A DNA stretch of 64,000 nt, from the NCBI GenBank assembly GCA_003546025.1, contig QPKB01000003.1, positions 16,647,012 through 16,711,011 on the forward strand. The letters are read 5' to 3'. Source of the DNA: Camphora micrantha (taxonomy: Eukaryota; Streptophyta; Magnoliopsida; Laurales; Lauraceae). Under the pieces are notes generated by a model. That model was not told where the DNA came from. It saw only the letters and a program-made list of their open reading frames with translations, and searched no databases. Below, one piece after another: positions 37,994 to 50,166 of the stretch. The translations under genes and the position numbers were made by a program. Position 1 is the first letter of the stretch, and each line of letters begins with the position of its first letter.

Positions 37994-38543
37994 GCAATTT
38001 GGACTGTAGGCATGGTTTTAAACTGATTCATGGTGTCTGTCTGATACATAAAGACTTCCTCCTTCACTGATACTCACTATTTTATTGACTTTGTATCTTA
38101 TTCAGTTACCCTATAACCGATTAAAACGAAGGTTCTCAATTTTTGCATTTTCTAAAATTATTTCTCTTAGAACAAAAGGTCCCAATAAATCCAAAATATC
38201 AAATCAGGAACCATAGGCGATATATCGGCTGACAATATGTCCAAAACCATGTTTTAGAACCATGGATGTATGACTCAAATATAATTTGGTCTTTACTATC
38301 TAGGAATAAGAATTGTTCTTCAGCGATGAAAGAGTAGACATGCATCAAGTAGCAGCTTTCAGAAACGTAGTAGATTCAGTCAAGCAAGGAAGATAAATCT
38401 GAACAGGGAGTCGAAGACAGCATTATACCATTCCGTCTTTATGTTTTCTGCTCATATGTTGTCTTTAAGCTTGTCATGTTTTACTTTTATGGAGACTTTT
38501 CAAACACCTTGTCCTAGCAGGTTGGCTTGGCTCTGGTGCAAGG

Positions 38544-38602
38544 CCTGTTTGGTTAGAAGAATTGTGAGAATTCCTTATCAGGAATGCCTCTAACCAAACA
38601 GG
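38544..38602. mobile_element. Miniature TIR hairpin
   Basis: CCTGTTTGGTTAGA (38544-38557) and its exact complement TCTAACCAAACAGG (38589-38602) enclose 31 bp. The GCCTGTTTGGTTAG type of end is common in plant MITEs, so this is probably an extreme deletion derivative. Confidence 0.7.
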
Positions 38603-39681
38603 ATATTAGTCAATTGGGTTACCCTGAACCTGTTGTTAAGGCTCAAGGTTGTATTCAGGCTTTAACACCAACTTGATAAGTGAACAAGAATAGTTACAAC
38701 CTAAGGGAGATTTTCAAATAAGGCCTGAAGTTTTTGCTTTATTTCAAAAAAGGACATAAATTTTAAAATTTTTCAAAATAGTCCCTAAGTTTCTAAATTT
38801 CTAAATTTTCCTGTAAGTTTTTTTTTTTAATTAAGGACATTCAGCCATTTAAAGGTGTTTTTTAGACACTTTTTTTCTTAATATTTTGAAAATACTCAAA
38901 TTATCTTTCATCTAGAGCCATGACATGGTTTCAATAGCCTTTATATGCAGTTGATTGCCCGTGGGAACACTGGTTGTTCCTGATCACCGTGAAGACGCTA
39001 GTGAAGGAAATGAGGAGAATATAGAGGAAGTAAATGAGAGTTTTATTTTATTTTAATGAAGGGTAATTTGAATATTTAAAAAAAAAATTGGAAAAAAAGT
39101 TGCAAAAAATTAACTTTAAATGGACAAGTGTCTTTAATTGAAAACTTCCTGGAAAACTTAGAGATTAATTTGAAAAGTTTTAAAATTTGTATTCTGTTTT
39201 GAAATAAGGTAAAATTTAAGTCCTTTTATGAGATTTTCCCTATTTAGAAAGTACAATACAAACTCATCATTTGCATGCAGACAACCATATCTTTTATCCA
39301 ATTGGAGTGGGTTGGCTGAGCCTAGATGCAATCTAGTTTTTATTCTTCGTGACCAACGCCAACTCTCTTGTTGGTTTTGCACCACACATGTCTTGGGGAA
39401 TGATGAGTTAAATATACTCACATATACCTGTTCAGTTTGTGAGTTCATTCCTTTGAATCTTGGAATCATGGGATCCAGTTGCAAAACCTAAATTGTTTAA
39501 AATGAATGTTCCCCTCTCCAACAGGAGTTGCAGAAAGTGAGTGAAGCTTTACATATTACATAAAATGGTGAAAGCTTGTATAAGTGGGATACTTAAAAAA
39601 TAGAGTATCATGTAGACTGAATAAAGAATATTCCTGGGGTGAGAGTTACATTATTGGGTTATTAGCACATTTGCTACAATT

Positions 39682-39902
39682 AACTATGGAATTTAGGTTA
39701 ATTAAGAACGGCCTCTTAGCCTAGTGGTAAAAAGCATCAATTCTTACCTGGTTGCGTCCAGGGTTTGAACTTGGGCCTTCCCTCACCCAAGGGCTGTCCT
39801 ACGTCACCCGATGTCTACTTTTCTAACCAGAGGTTTCGGGGGTCCCGGGTCACAAGCTCCGGTCCCTAAGTTGGGTAAAGAATAAAAACTATGGAATTTA
39901 GG
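39682..39902 (+). mobile_element. tRNA-derived SINE with 16-bp target-site duplication
   Basis: AACTATGGAATTTAGG occurs at 39682-39697 and again at 39887-39902. The 189-bp body between has an A-box-like TTAGCCTAGTGGTAAA, a B-box-like GGGTTTGAACTTGGG about 40 bases later, and a short A-rich end (AAAGAATA). Perfect 16-bp repeats plus an internal pol III promoter are the signature of a SINE insertion. Confidence 0.85.
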
Positions 39903-42383
39903 CTCAACTCATTCCTTTTTGTGGCCAGCGACGATTCTCAACCGTACGTTACACATCCATTTGGATCATCTAAAATGCAGGCCCCATTTGTTCATGGTGT
40001 AACTGTGTAAGCATTATTTATTTGTGGGAGATCAAATCATCAATATGAGGATCAAGGCTAAGAGAAATAAAAACCACAACAAACTATTTTCATTCCTGAA
40101 GCTAATGGCGGACGTGTATTGACTGTCCCAGTCCTACTTGTGACTTCATTTGCTCACTAGTTTTTTCATATCATCAAGTTTATTGCAACCCTGAGGTTAT
40201 GATTTTAAGTCATGTTACTAATAAGAAGACAATTCAATTGTGCAAGTCCAGATCTTGTGATTCCACTAACCACATGAAAGTTAGTGATGCTCTTCAGTGG
40301 GGCCCACTTATTAACCTCACTGGCACAAAACAAATGTATCCTCTTTTTGTACAGGCTATTGCCAAATTTTACTCTGATAAGAGTTTGGATCATTGTCTGA
40401 TTTGATCATGAGTCCAAATCCTCCCAGGCTTTTGGCTTAGAGAAATCATGAATTAGAAAGTGGAACTCTACGCACAGTAAGGCCCACCTATGAAACATCC
40501 AAATCACTCAAAATAAACCTTTCCAATGTACATGATATCCCTGCATTTTACCCCTATGAAGTTGGTCCCGCTATAAGATTGACCTTTTGATAATAAAAAA
40601 AAAAAAGTGATAATCAATAATGCATGAGAAGGTGTTAATCACGATTTTTATCCAATGATTAATTTTACAGTGGAACCACTCCTAATAAGGTCAAATCTGG
40701 AGATATCTGGTATATCGCGAGGTCCTTTAATTCGAACGGCTCGGATTTTCCATTCCATAGACTCCATTGGGGAGTTTCACTCTTCTTTAACTTAAAATTT
40801 CTATAGGTCAAAACCTCATAGGGATCGGGACTCATTGATTATACGATCAATCTGACGATGGCCCCACTCCAAGCAAACTGAAATATGACCAGAGCATGCA
40901 TCAGAGGGACATATTTATTTGGGAGGGACAGCTCATACTTCACTAGTTCATACTGAAGGGGACATGAGAAAGGAAATGGAGAAATCAAAGTGAACATGAT
41001 CTGGAAAAATCGGCTTGTGGAGAATGAGAGGTTTCTGTGCCGTCTTTACCTATAGCAACTGGAGCGATGGGCAAGTCACTCTTTGCCACCACAAAATGGA
41101 CCAATCAAATTTTCAGTGGACTTCTTGTGACATTGTTTTGTCTGTAATTGGTAATATCAAGGTTACATTGGGGCCTAGCTATTTATTGTTGACAATCACA
41201 TTGGGCGTTTATAACAGAACTACTGTGAATTGTGATTCATGGCTGCCTATGAACTCAAGTGAAGACACTGGGTTAAAACTTTCAAAAAAAATATATACAT
41301 ATATTTATATATATGAATGAATATTTTCCTAACATATGCTTAAAAAAAAACCGTAAACGATGCGATACTTCCTAAATTAGCAAACACTTGTTTTTTTTTT
41401 TTTAAACTTATGTAGACTCTTAATCTTAGAAAAATCTTAAGAAATATATTGTTTTCATACACCCTTTAATTTAAATAAATTGAAGAGTCACCAGGATAAA
41501 GTTTTTATTTGTTAAGGTTCATCTCGTGAGCTTAGATAAGATTGGTGGAACCATCTAATAATTATAAGAAGACTATTTCTTTAGATGTATATACCCCGAT
41601 TGCCTGTTTGTTTCTCATGCGACCTCTGTGATCTTATTTTAAAAAGCAGCAATATTAGAGATTAGAAGACCAAATATATATTCACACAGTTGCAAATAAT
41701 GACATGTCAATTTTATTTTTATAAACAACCAGATATTTTAATCTAATTGATATTCAGTCAACCACCTTGAGTTGCAATCAAAAGCTGATGACATATTATG
41801 TTTTTTAAAAATATGAAATATTTTTAGACATAATCAAATTCAAATTAATTAAACTGATCGAGGACAAGTAAATACTGCAGACAAAATCTTGTACCAACTG
41901 GACTTAATCGATCCAACAATTTTGATTAGTCACGATAAAACACTTTGATTTTTATTTTTGTATTCTATTCACATATTTAATTTCGTGTAGTATTATTGTA
42001 TTAACATATTTTATAAGTATTTAATATATGGTGAGCCCAACTCACATTGGAGTTAAATTTTGCTAGTTGTATTAATTTGCTTCGACTCGTTTAGACCTCA
42101 CTTGGTGAATTCCTCGTCTCAGCATCAGATGATCTAGTCTTTTTCAATAGGTATACCAACTAAGGGGGCAAGGACATGAGAGACTCACACATACGAGAAG
42201 AGAACCCACACGTGAGGAGAGTGAAACTTGGGCACGCACATTTGGAGAGTAAGAACTCGCACGTGTGAAGAGAGAGAAACTACACATACACGAAGTGAGA
42301 ATTCGCACTCCACATGATCCGGTCCCCAGTTACACACTCCACATGATATCTCATCCCAATTTAGACTAAAGATAATACCAGAG

Positions 42384-42392
42384 TAGTATATG
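42384..42392 (+). promoter_or_regulatory. Candidate TATA box of P450 copy 1
   Basis: TAGTATATG lies about 95 bases before the ATG. The same block (GTAGTATAT or GTTTATATTTATA) occurs upstream of the other two copies, followed in each by a purine-rich leader. Confidence 0.5.
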
Positions 42393-42480
42393 TGAGGGCG
42401 AGAGCTTGCAAACGAGCAGCCTCAATCAACAAATTCAGCTCCTTCTTGCCTTTTTTTTCTTACAACAAGAAGACTGCAAA

Positions 42481-45400
42481 ATGTTCTGTATCTCTTCCTT
42501 GTTCCTTGCTCTTCTCCTCTCCACCATCCTCTTCTTCTTCCATAAACAAAGGAAACAACCCAACCTCCCACCTTCTCCTTACAAGCTTCCCATCCTCGGC
42601 AACCTCCACCAGCTGGGCTCCTCCCCTCACCGCTCTCTCCATGCGCTCTCTCAAAAACATGGACCCCTCATGCTCCTTCACATGGGTCTCTCCCCCACCC
42701 TAATAGTCTCCTCAAGAGGCGCGGCTGAAGAGATCATGAAGACCCATGACCTCATCTTCTCAAGCAGACCTTCTTCCTTCATGGCTCAGAAGCTCCTCTA
42801 CGGCAAGGATGTCGCCTTCGCACCCTATGATGAGTACTGGAGGCAGGCGAGGAAGATATGCATAGTTGAGCTCTTGAGCACTAAGAGGGTGGAGGCATAT
42901 AGGACTGTGAGAGAGGATGAGATCATGAACATGACGAAGAAGATCTCTTCTTCTTCTTCTGATCAGTTGGGTCTCGTGAATTTGAGTGAGTTGCTTGTTT
43001 CCCTCACTAATGATATTGTATGTAGGGTGGCTTTTGGGAAGAAGTACTCTCAAAGAGAAGGAGAAGATGGTGGCACTGGTAATGGAAGTAGATTTAAGAG
43101 ACTATTTGGAGAGTTTACAGAGCTTTTGGGATCTTTCTATGTGGGGGATTTCATTCCTTCCCTTGCATGGATTGGAAGATTGAGTGGTTTGGTCGAGAGG
43201 GCTGAGAAGAATTCCAGAGAGTGGGATGATCTGCTTGAAGGGATTATTAAGGACCATGAAGATGGAAAGAGAGAGAATGTGGATAGGAATGTGAAGGACT
43301 TTGTTGACGTCTTGCTCCGTGTTCAAAAAGATCCAAGTTTTGGTCTCCCATTCACCAAAGATCATATCAAAGCAGTCATTTTGGTAAATTTTCTTCCCAT
43401 CCAAATTAGTAGTCTTTAGTTATTTTGTGACTTTGGCCTAGTGGACGAGGGGAACCATCTAAATTTACCTACTGAGGGATTGATCCGTGGGCAATACGGT
43501 GAGACCGAGAGCCCTTTCGTAGAACCTATGCATTAAAATTGAAAGGAGAGTCAATTTTAAAATTTCAATTCAATTCTAAAAATAGTGAATTTACTTTTTT
43601 ACTATAATCTTATTTTTAATCCAAATGGCCTTTTCATTCTTACATGCCCATTCACTACTCTCTAAAGTGGGGATCATTTGTGTGTGGATGTGTATACAAT
43701 AGGAAAAAAAAAAAAAGCTTTTGTATGGGTCCGTGTATAAGTTCCATAGCCAAAGAAAATTGTTTGTTGAGAGATGCTTATATGAGAGTATCTCTCACCT
43801 TATTATGAGAGATATGATAGGGGCCCGCACATATCTCTCATAATAAAGTGAGAGCATCTCTCACAGGAGCATCTCCGTTTCTAGTTTGATGATAAAAGAT
43901 ACAATACAAGACGTCCAACGCTCTACTTTTGTTTCACACACACAACGAGGTGTATGCTGAAACACCATGCACACCGTATGCATTGGATAATTATATATAG
44001 GCCTCGTCCCTCACTTGAGCATCATTGCTCACGATAAGATGATCACCATTTCTTGTGGGACCCACTTGGGGCTTCACTTAGGGATGGGATCCCGAGGGAT
44101 CTACCTCCCTTTGTATTGCGACGGAGGCTCGGATTGTCAGCCTAATCACTTGATCCATAGTTTTAGAGTCTTCACAGTCCAAAAGAATGCACAATTAATC
44201 CAATGGTGCAGTCCATTCGGATTGGTGTCAAACCCAAAATCAGTGACTATCCAGGGGTCCCTATTTTATTGTTAACGACGATGATAATGCTATATATCAT
44301 CACAAGAGTTTAAAAGATATCAGAGCCCACTTTTCGCTCATCCAATCTATTCACATAACATGCCACACTACTAGTGTGGCACTACCCCTGAATCACTGAA
44401 TCACAATTCATTATCCATGTTTTTGTGGGTTGCAGTTGGTTGCACTTCGCCTCGTCCAAGTTCTCTATAGGTACGATTGAGAGATATTAATTTACAAACT
44501 TTTAATAGAAAGCCTTTTAAGAATGGCTTTCTTATCCTACCTAGCTGCTTGCTCGGGGTTTGAATATGGGCATACATTTTTTCTCATCCGAAGCTCATGT
44601 GCTACCCCACCAAAGGTCAACTACTCTTATAGTGTTCTCCCACCTCACCCGAGAGCCCCTCTAAGCTAGGATAAAAAAAAAATAAAAAAAAAATAGAGTT
44701 TTTTGTAGTTGAAAGGACAAGCGACCATTTGCCAAAAGCAAACCAGTTGGATAGGTTCGAGATAATGTGGGATATTTGAAACATCATCCTTACTGTAGGC
44801 ATCATCACTATTTAAGAAGGCGATGAAATAGATAATCATATCACCATTCATATGTATTGAACGACGCCGTTCTAAGCAAAAATGAAAAGAAAGAAAAGAA
44901 AACTAGAAGAAAATTGTGCCGGGATGGCCTTTGCCTCCATTATTAAGAGTTTCAGGCCATCACTGACATTACGGGAATTAAATGGGGCTTTTTTCATAAA
45001 ATCCTCTTCTATTTTTGTTTCGTACCTTTCTTATAAAAAAACAATTTTAAAGAAGGTCTTGAAAAAAATAAAAATAAAAATGTTGTAGCTTCATTTTAAA
45101 TCTCTTTTAGAGCATTTATGTGTATATAAAATAACCAAACATGATAAAAAGTATATGTCCAATAAAATGATGTAGTTCAAAATTTGAAGTATAAAGATCT
45201 TTATTTTTTATTTAGCATTATATATAGGTAAAATATCCATTTTCAGCTGAATATGAGTGTAGAAATTTATATCATGCATTATTTAAAATGGACATTGTAC
45301 AATGTATTACCCATGAAAAACGGTATAAAATTTGCCTTCATGGACAAACTTGGTAAAATTGAGAATGTATATATGTTAAACTTCATATACATATTCGACT

Positions 45401-46119
45401 TAGATATTTTATTTTTAAAAAAAAAAAAAAAAAAACCCTCGAGTTTCTTAATCATAACTAATTGTTGCTACTAAGTTCCATGAGTTTTTCTCTTCCCCTT
45501 ACAGGATATGTTTGCAGCTGGAACCGACACTACATACACAGCAATAGAATGGATAATGGCAGAGCTCCTAAGGAACCCAAAAGTAATGAAAGAAGTGCAA
45601 GAAGAGGTAAGGGGAATTGCAGAAGGCAAATCAATGGTTACAGAGGATATGCTCCATCAAATGAACTACCTGAAATCAGTAATCAAAGAGACTATGAGGT
45701 TACATCCTCCAATTCCATTACTTGTTCCTAGAGAGTCCACTAAAAGTAGTAAAATATATGAGTATGATATTCCAGCCAAGACAAGAGTCATGGTGAATGC
45801 ATGGGCAATTGGAAGGGATTCTAACTCATGGGAGGACCCTGATAAATTTCAACCAGACAGATTCATGGATGGTGGCAATAAGAGCCATGTAGACTTCAGA
45901 GGACATGATTTTGAACTCATACCATTTGGTGCAGGAAGAAGGATTTGCCCAGGAATTCATTTTGCAATCTCCACCATCCAGTGCGCATTAGCTAATCTTT
46001 TATATAAATTTGATTGGAAGATGCCTGATGGGGTGGATATTGACATGGATGAAGGTCATGGGCTCACGATCCACAAGAAGACTCCTCTTATTCTTGTTCC
46101 AACACCTTGTTTTCCTTAA
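42481..46119 (+). CDS. Cytochrome P450, CYP71 clan (CYP71A-like), copy 1, intact
   Basis: Heme-thiolate monooxygenase, anchored to the ER by its N-terminus and taking electrons from P450 reductase; substrate unknown. Two exons, 42481-43383 and 45505-46119, with a phase-0 intron at the usual CYP71 position, give 505 residues. Seen in order: hydrophobic anchor (4-20); proline-rich hinge PPSPYKLPILGN (30-41); WRQARK in helix C; I-helix AAGTDTT (305-311), directly after the intron; K-helix ETMR (363-366); PDRF (418-421); heme loop PFGAGRRICPG with Cys449 as axial ligand. All key residues are present. I reject the in-frame TTG extension upstream because the anchor and family alignment start at this ATG. 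The 2.1-kb intron holds a 46-bp-arm hairpin and a MITE. Named subfamily needs a tree. Confidence 0.93.
43771..43875. mobile_element. Long hairpin with 46-bp arms, MITE-like
   Basis: 43771-43816 and 43830-43875 are inverted copies with about seven mismatches, separated by 13 bases including GGGGCCCGC. The arm sequence GATGCTCCTGTGAGAG resembles the ends of the GGGCCCAC-rich MITEs, so it may be a two-TIR remnant. Lies in the intron of P450 copy 1. Confidence 0.8.
43990..44290. mobile_element. MITE-like element in the intron of P450 copy 1
   Basis: Flanked by TATATAG and GCTATATAT. The interior has GTGGGACCCACTTGGGGC, GATCCATAG, CCAATGGTGCAGTCCATTCG and GGGGTCCCTATTTT, shared with the 8515 and 31400 copies. 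Confidence 0.58.
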
Positions 46120-49100
46120 AATTATTTAAGATGCAGTAGTTAAAATCTTTTGCTGTAATGCAATGTGAACTACTAGATGGATTAATTGTATTGACGTGTT
46201 TTCTTAATATTGGGATTCATTGATTTTGGTGTGATATTAGAGTTTGAAACAATCAAACAAGGTTCCATTGAGCCCTAGCCTTCACCAGTAGGGATTGAAA
46301 TAGGCCAGAATCCAATCATGTCCATTGCAAATGTGGACCTTAGCCTGAATTTCTACCAGGTAGTGGAGCATTAGGGGAGCAAAAAACCTATATGAGGAAG
46401 TTTCATATTTCCAAGAGACAAGAGGGGCACAAGAAAAATTCATGTCTCAATTTTTTTTTATTTTTTTCGGTTGGAATGTCTCATTAGTTCCGTTCCTTCA
46501 TTTCGACCTCTTGCTTTTGATGAACACAAAGTTTTTTTTTTTTTTCCTATAAAGAGTATGCAGATCAAGATAAAGAGGGACGATAACTAGATGAGAGTCA
46601 TGTGCCTTAGTCATTATTACCCACTCATGGGTCTAATCATGTCCACAGTTTATTTGGACCCGAGCATGAATTTTTATAAAGTAAGTCGGGCGGGCATTAG
46701 GAGAGCAAAAAACCTAAGTGAGGGAGTTTCAAATTTCAAAGAGATGAGAGTGGGGCGAGAAGAATGCATGCCTTTGTTAAGCCTGTTTCTTTACCAGCTA
46801 GCCTTTATTACTACCTCTTGCATTTGAACTGTTAGGTGAGTAGGTAGGTCTGTGAAGATGTGTGGATTGCATGACACTTCCAAATGTGCCAACAATTCTA
46901 CCGAAAAACAAAAGTTCCAACAAAGAAAGGTTATATGAGTCAATGAAGGAGGCAAGGTTCAGAACCATGAACACATGTAGGGAGTCGGGTTTGTTTCTTG
47001 GAAACTATCAGAAAGTTTTTTGGTGCGTGATTGTTCAACTTCTCACCATATTGGCCCAATGAAGGGCCTATACCCAAAGCCCAAACGAGGCCCAAAATTT
47101 TTCATTAAAACTTATTTTGAAGCAAAAGAAAAATTGCAGTGAACTAAACACAATAAATCCAAAATAAGAATATAATCATTTATTATTATTAAAGTTCCAT
47201 ACATAAAAACTTACTCAAAATTAAAAAATGCAATAAATTTATTAAATAGAGAAGAAAATTGAATTTATAACTATTAATGTGTTTTTTTATATTTCTTGGA
47301 ATTGTAAGAAAGAAAAGATAGTGCTTAGGTAAATTAATTTCTATCTTAAGTCTAATTAAGCATTGATTGAGAAGCAAAGTCGATTAATTCAAACTCTCAG
47401 ATGTTAGATTCTTAATATTTGTAAAAAGGTTCAAAGATGATTAGTTCTAATTTCCAAATATATGTAAGTTATTAAAATTTCTCTTAACTTTTATAAGTCT
47501 TGGGTGCATTATTGTTATCATGAAAAAAAAAAAAAGAAAATAGATTTAATCAGATGCAAATAATAATAATAATAATAATAATAATTTAATTTGAAGAACG
47601 ACAAAATACCTTCCATGATGGTAGTTCTAAATACAAATTATGCCGTTAACGAGATAATATGGATAAGAGATAATATCAGTATAATTCCTATTGTGTGCAT
47701 ATGTGCGGAAGCAAGAATAACCGTGATCGGCAATCAATCAAGCAATGATAACTAAGAAGTTGAGAATGGGTTCCTTAATGATCATGTCTACATATCTGGA
47801 GATATTTTCCTTAATGATGACTAAGAAGAAGTTGAGAATGTTTAGTTAAATTAGTAGTTATTTTCTCTTAATATGACTAATTTTAATTTCCAAATATTTG
47901 TAAGTTCTTAAATTTAGTTGTGATTTTTATAAATCGTCATATGCATTATTGTTATTATTAACAAAGAAGAAAGATTTATATTGATGCAGAGAAAATGAGA
48001 ATTGTTTTAAGATTGGAGAAAAACCAAATATCTTCCACTATGGTAGTTCCAATTACCAATTATGTTATTATTTATAATTTTCTATTTCTGTATTTGAAAT
48101 TCTTAAATACTATTAGCTGCAGAGATTATAGCAAGAGCCAAAGAATGTTGCAAATATCATTATCGAAATAATATAAGGAGGAGACGGGCCCATTTGTCAA
48201 TTTACTAAGTCAATAAAGATAACGTAAAGCCTCTATTTTTTAAACAAGGGGTTATACTAAAAGTATATATCTTCAAAATTTTCTCCTTTAATAAAAAGAT
48301 TCAAAAAGCATCTTCATTTCTCCACTAAATGACAAAAAGTACCAACTTTTTATATAAAAAGTCAAAAAAATTCTCCTACCATTCTTCCAAAAGGAAAATA
48401 CCATTATAATCTCCTTCTATTTTACATCACTTTTACTTTATTGACAAATAAATTGCCAAACTAGCCATCATGGGTATTTTGGTAAATTGCTAAACTGGCC
48501 ACCAACAAAGTCAAAAACATGACTGGAGATATTTTGTCGCCATAGAGAATCCTAGAGTGCTAGACCACTCGTTTTTATGTGCTATTTTCAACTTCTATCT
48601 ACCGAATGGGGTCCAAATCACCGAAAGGCACAGAAATAGATCAATCATATCGTTTCCACTTGTTACTTCCATTTCTGTAGTTGTTTTGTGAGGATGACCA
48701 CTCATCAAATATTTGTGATGTGATACATTCTATATACAACTGATAATTATAATTAAACCATTAATGAAGAATAGAGGGTACTGGGACTTATTTTTGATAA
48801 TCAGGGTAGAAATTATTCAATAGTAGTGGCCCACTATAACACATACATGGTTGATTATCAGCTCATGTGGGGGTAATGAATTAAAATTAAAGTTGAACTT
48901 TTTTTTAATAATTCTTTACATGAAAGGATTTTTTTTATAAATGAAAGATTATTTTCTTCTTGAAAAATGTAATATAGACTTTTCTTGAAAAAGTCAGCAT
49001 ATTGTATAATAATCTAATCTACTTGTCTCAAAACACACCCTTAGAATGAAATGAAGAGTCAACCGATGAAGGATAAAATCTTTATTGTGAAAGTTAATTT

Positions 49101-49944
49101 TATGATGTTAGATAAGATGTCGAAAACTCTTACTCCCTTTTGTTATATATATATATATAAATCCTAAAGCCCACTTGACATGTCATATGACTATTGACTC
49201 TTTCACATGTCCTATTTCAGAAAAATATAGGGAGTGATAACGTTGCATTGAGTTTTTATCCACGAGAAATATAGGAGGTATTTATAATTTTATATATTAA
49301 AAGATAAAAAAAATTAAATTTAATCTTCTAATTGCAAACAATCTCATGTCATTTTTGCTTTTATAACAAACACATCTTCTATGGTTGCCGACATATTTTA
49401 GTGTAAAATTATGAATTTTTTTTTACCCATTAAAGTCCAATTAAGTGAAGAATCTTACTTATTAAATACTATTTAACCAAATCCACTCTAATAACAAATT
49501 TGTTCCACTATTTTGGTGAAGCTTAGGTTGCACATATATATATATATATATATCAAAATAAGACTAAAATGTTTTCAATATGAGACTCACAGAGTTTCGA
49601 CCACCCTTTCTCTTGGCATTTTCTCAGTCAGATCAAACAACATGCCGCCACATGCATGACAAGCAAATTATAATATATTAAAGTGGGAGGTTTTGGCTTC
49701 AATTTTGACAGTCAGTTAATATAATTTTGACCGACAGTTATGTAACTACTAATGCAACTATCCACTCATTTTTTTTCATCCAATCATTCATGTTTCAATT
49801 GTTTCTATATAACTATACCCTTTTTGTTCCAATTTCTCTATTTCTATTTTGTCCAACTTGTCCTATCGAAAGAGGTAATTTTTTTTAATATGTGATTATT
49901 TATAGTGCGGGGAGATACGGTGCTAACAAAGGTTATTGGGCTAG
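46120..49944. other. Spacer between P450 copies 1 and 2
   Basis: No gene recognised. The first part (about 46250-46360) matches the 3' flank of copy 3. The stretch from about 47260 to 49140 aligns in blocks with the spacer after copy 2 (for example GAAGCAAAGTCG, CAATAGTAGTGG, GCTCATGTGG), so the duplicated unit includes this spacer. A (TAA)n run lies at about 47558-47584. Confidence 0.6.
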
Positions 49945-49956
49945 TTTATATTTATA
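49945..49956 (+). promoter_or_regulatory. Candidate TATA box of P450 copy 2
   Basis: TTTATATTTATA is 93 bases upstream of the short ORF at 50038, but about 222 bases upstream of the P450 start. Copies 1 and 3 have about 96 and 114 bases to their own starts. This suggests the short ORF sits where the ancestral start was. Confidence 0.5.
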
Positions 49957-50037
49957 CGAGAGAGAGCTTGCAAAAGACACTCAATGAATACAGCTCGATC
50001 CTTTTGTCTTTATAACTCACAGCAAGAAGATTGCAAG

Positions 50038-50133
50038 ATGTTCTTCATCTCTTCCTTGTTCCTTGCTCTTCTCCTCTCCACCATCCTCTTCTTCCACAAA
50101 CAAAGGAAAAAGATGTTCTTCATCTCTTCCTAG
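50038..50133 (+). CDS. Upstream ORF encoding a duplicated P450 membrane anchor
   Basis: ATG at 50038 opens a 31-codon frame ending at TAG 50131-50133. It repeats the P450 N-terminus (FFISSLFLALLLSTILFF, HKQRK), then a second MFFISS start and a stop. It ends 33 bases before the P450 ATG at 50167. The region looks like a partial re-duplication of the 5' end of the gene, with CTTACAACAAGAAGATCGCA repeated. If transcription starts near the TATA-like box, ribosomes meet this ORF first. Its translation is unproven. Confidence 0.55.
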   Translation: MFFISSLFLALLLSTILFFHKQRKKMFFISS

Positions 50134-50166
50134 TTCCTTGCTCTTTACTTACAACAAGAAGATCGC

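Larger units (their letters stand above)
37994..42383. other. Intergenic region between the peptidase gene and the P450 array
   Basis: The first few hundred bases are probably the peptidase 3' UTR. No other gene recognised. It holds a TIR hairpin (38544-38602), a SINE (39682-39902) and GGGCCCAC-type fragments near 40290-40500. From about 41450 it becomes similar to the promoter regions of the second and third P450 copies (GAAGAGTCA, GATAAGATT). Confidence 0.5.

Noticed and set aside
40015..41330. Possible small gene upstream of the P450 array
   Set aside because: Short frames with no motif. GGGCCCAC-type repeat phrases suggest transposon remnants.
42406..42480. Upstream in-frame extension of P450 copy 1
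   Set aside because: It starts at TTG, and the membrane anchor and family alignment begin at ATG 42481.
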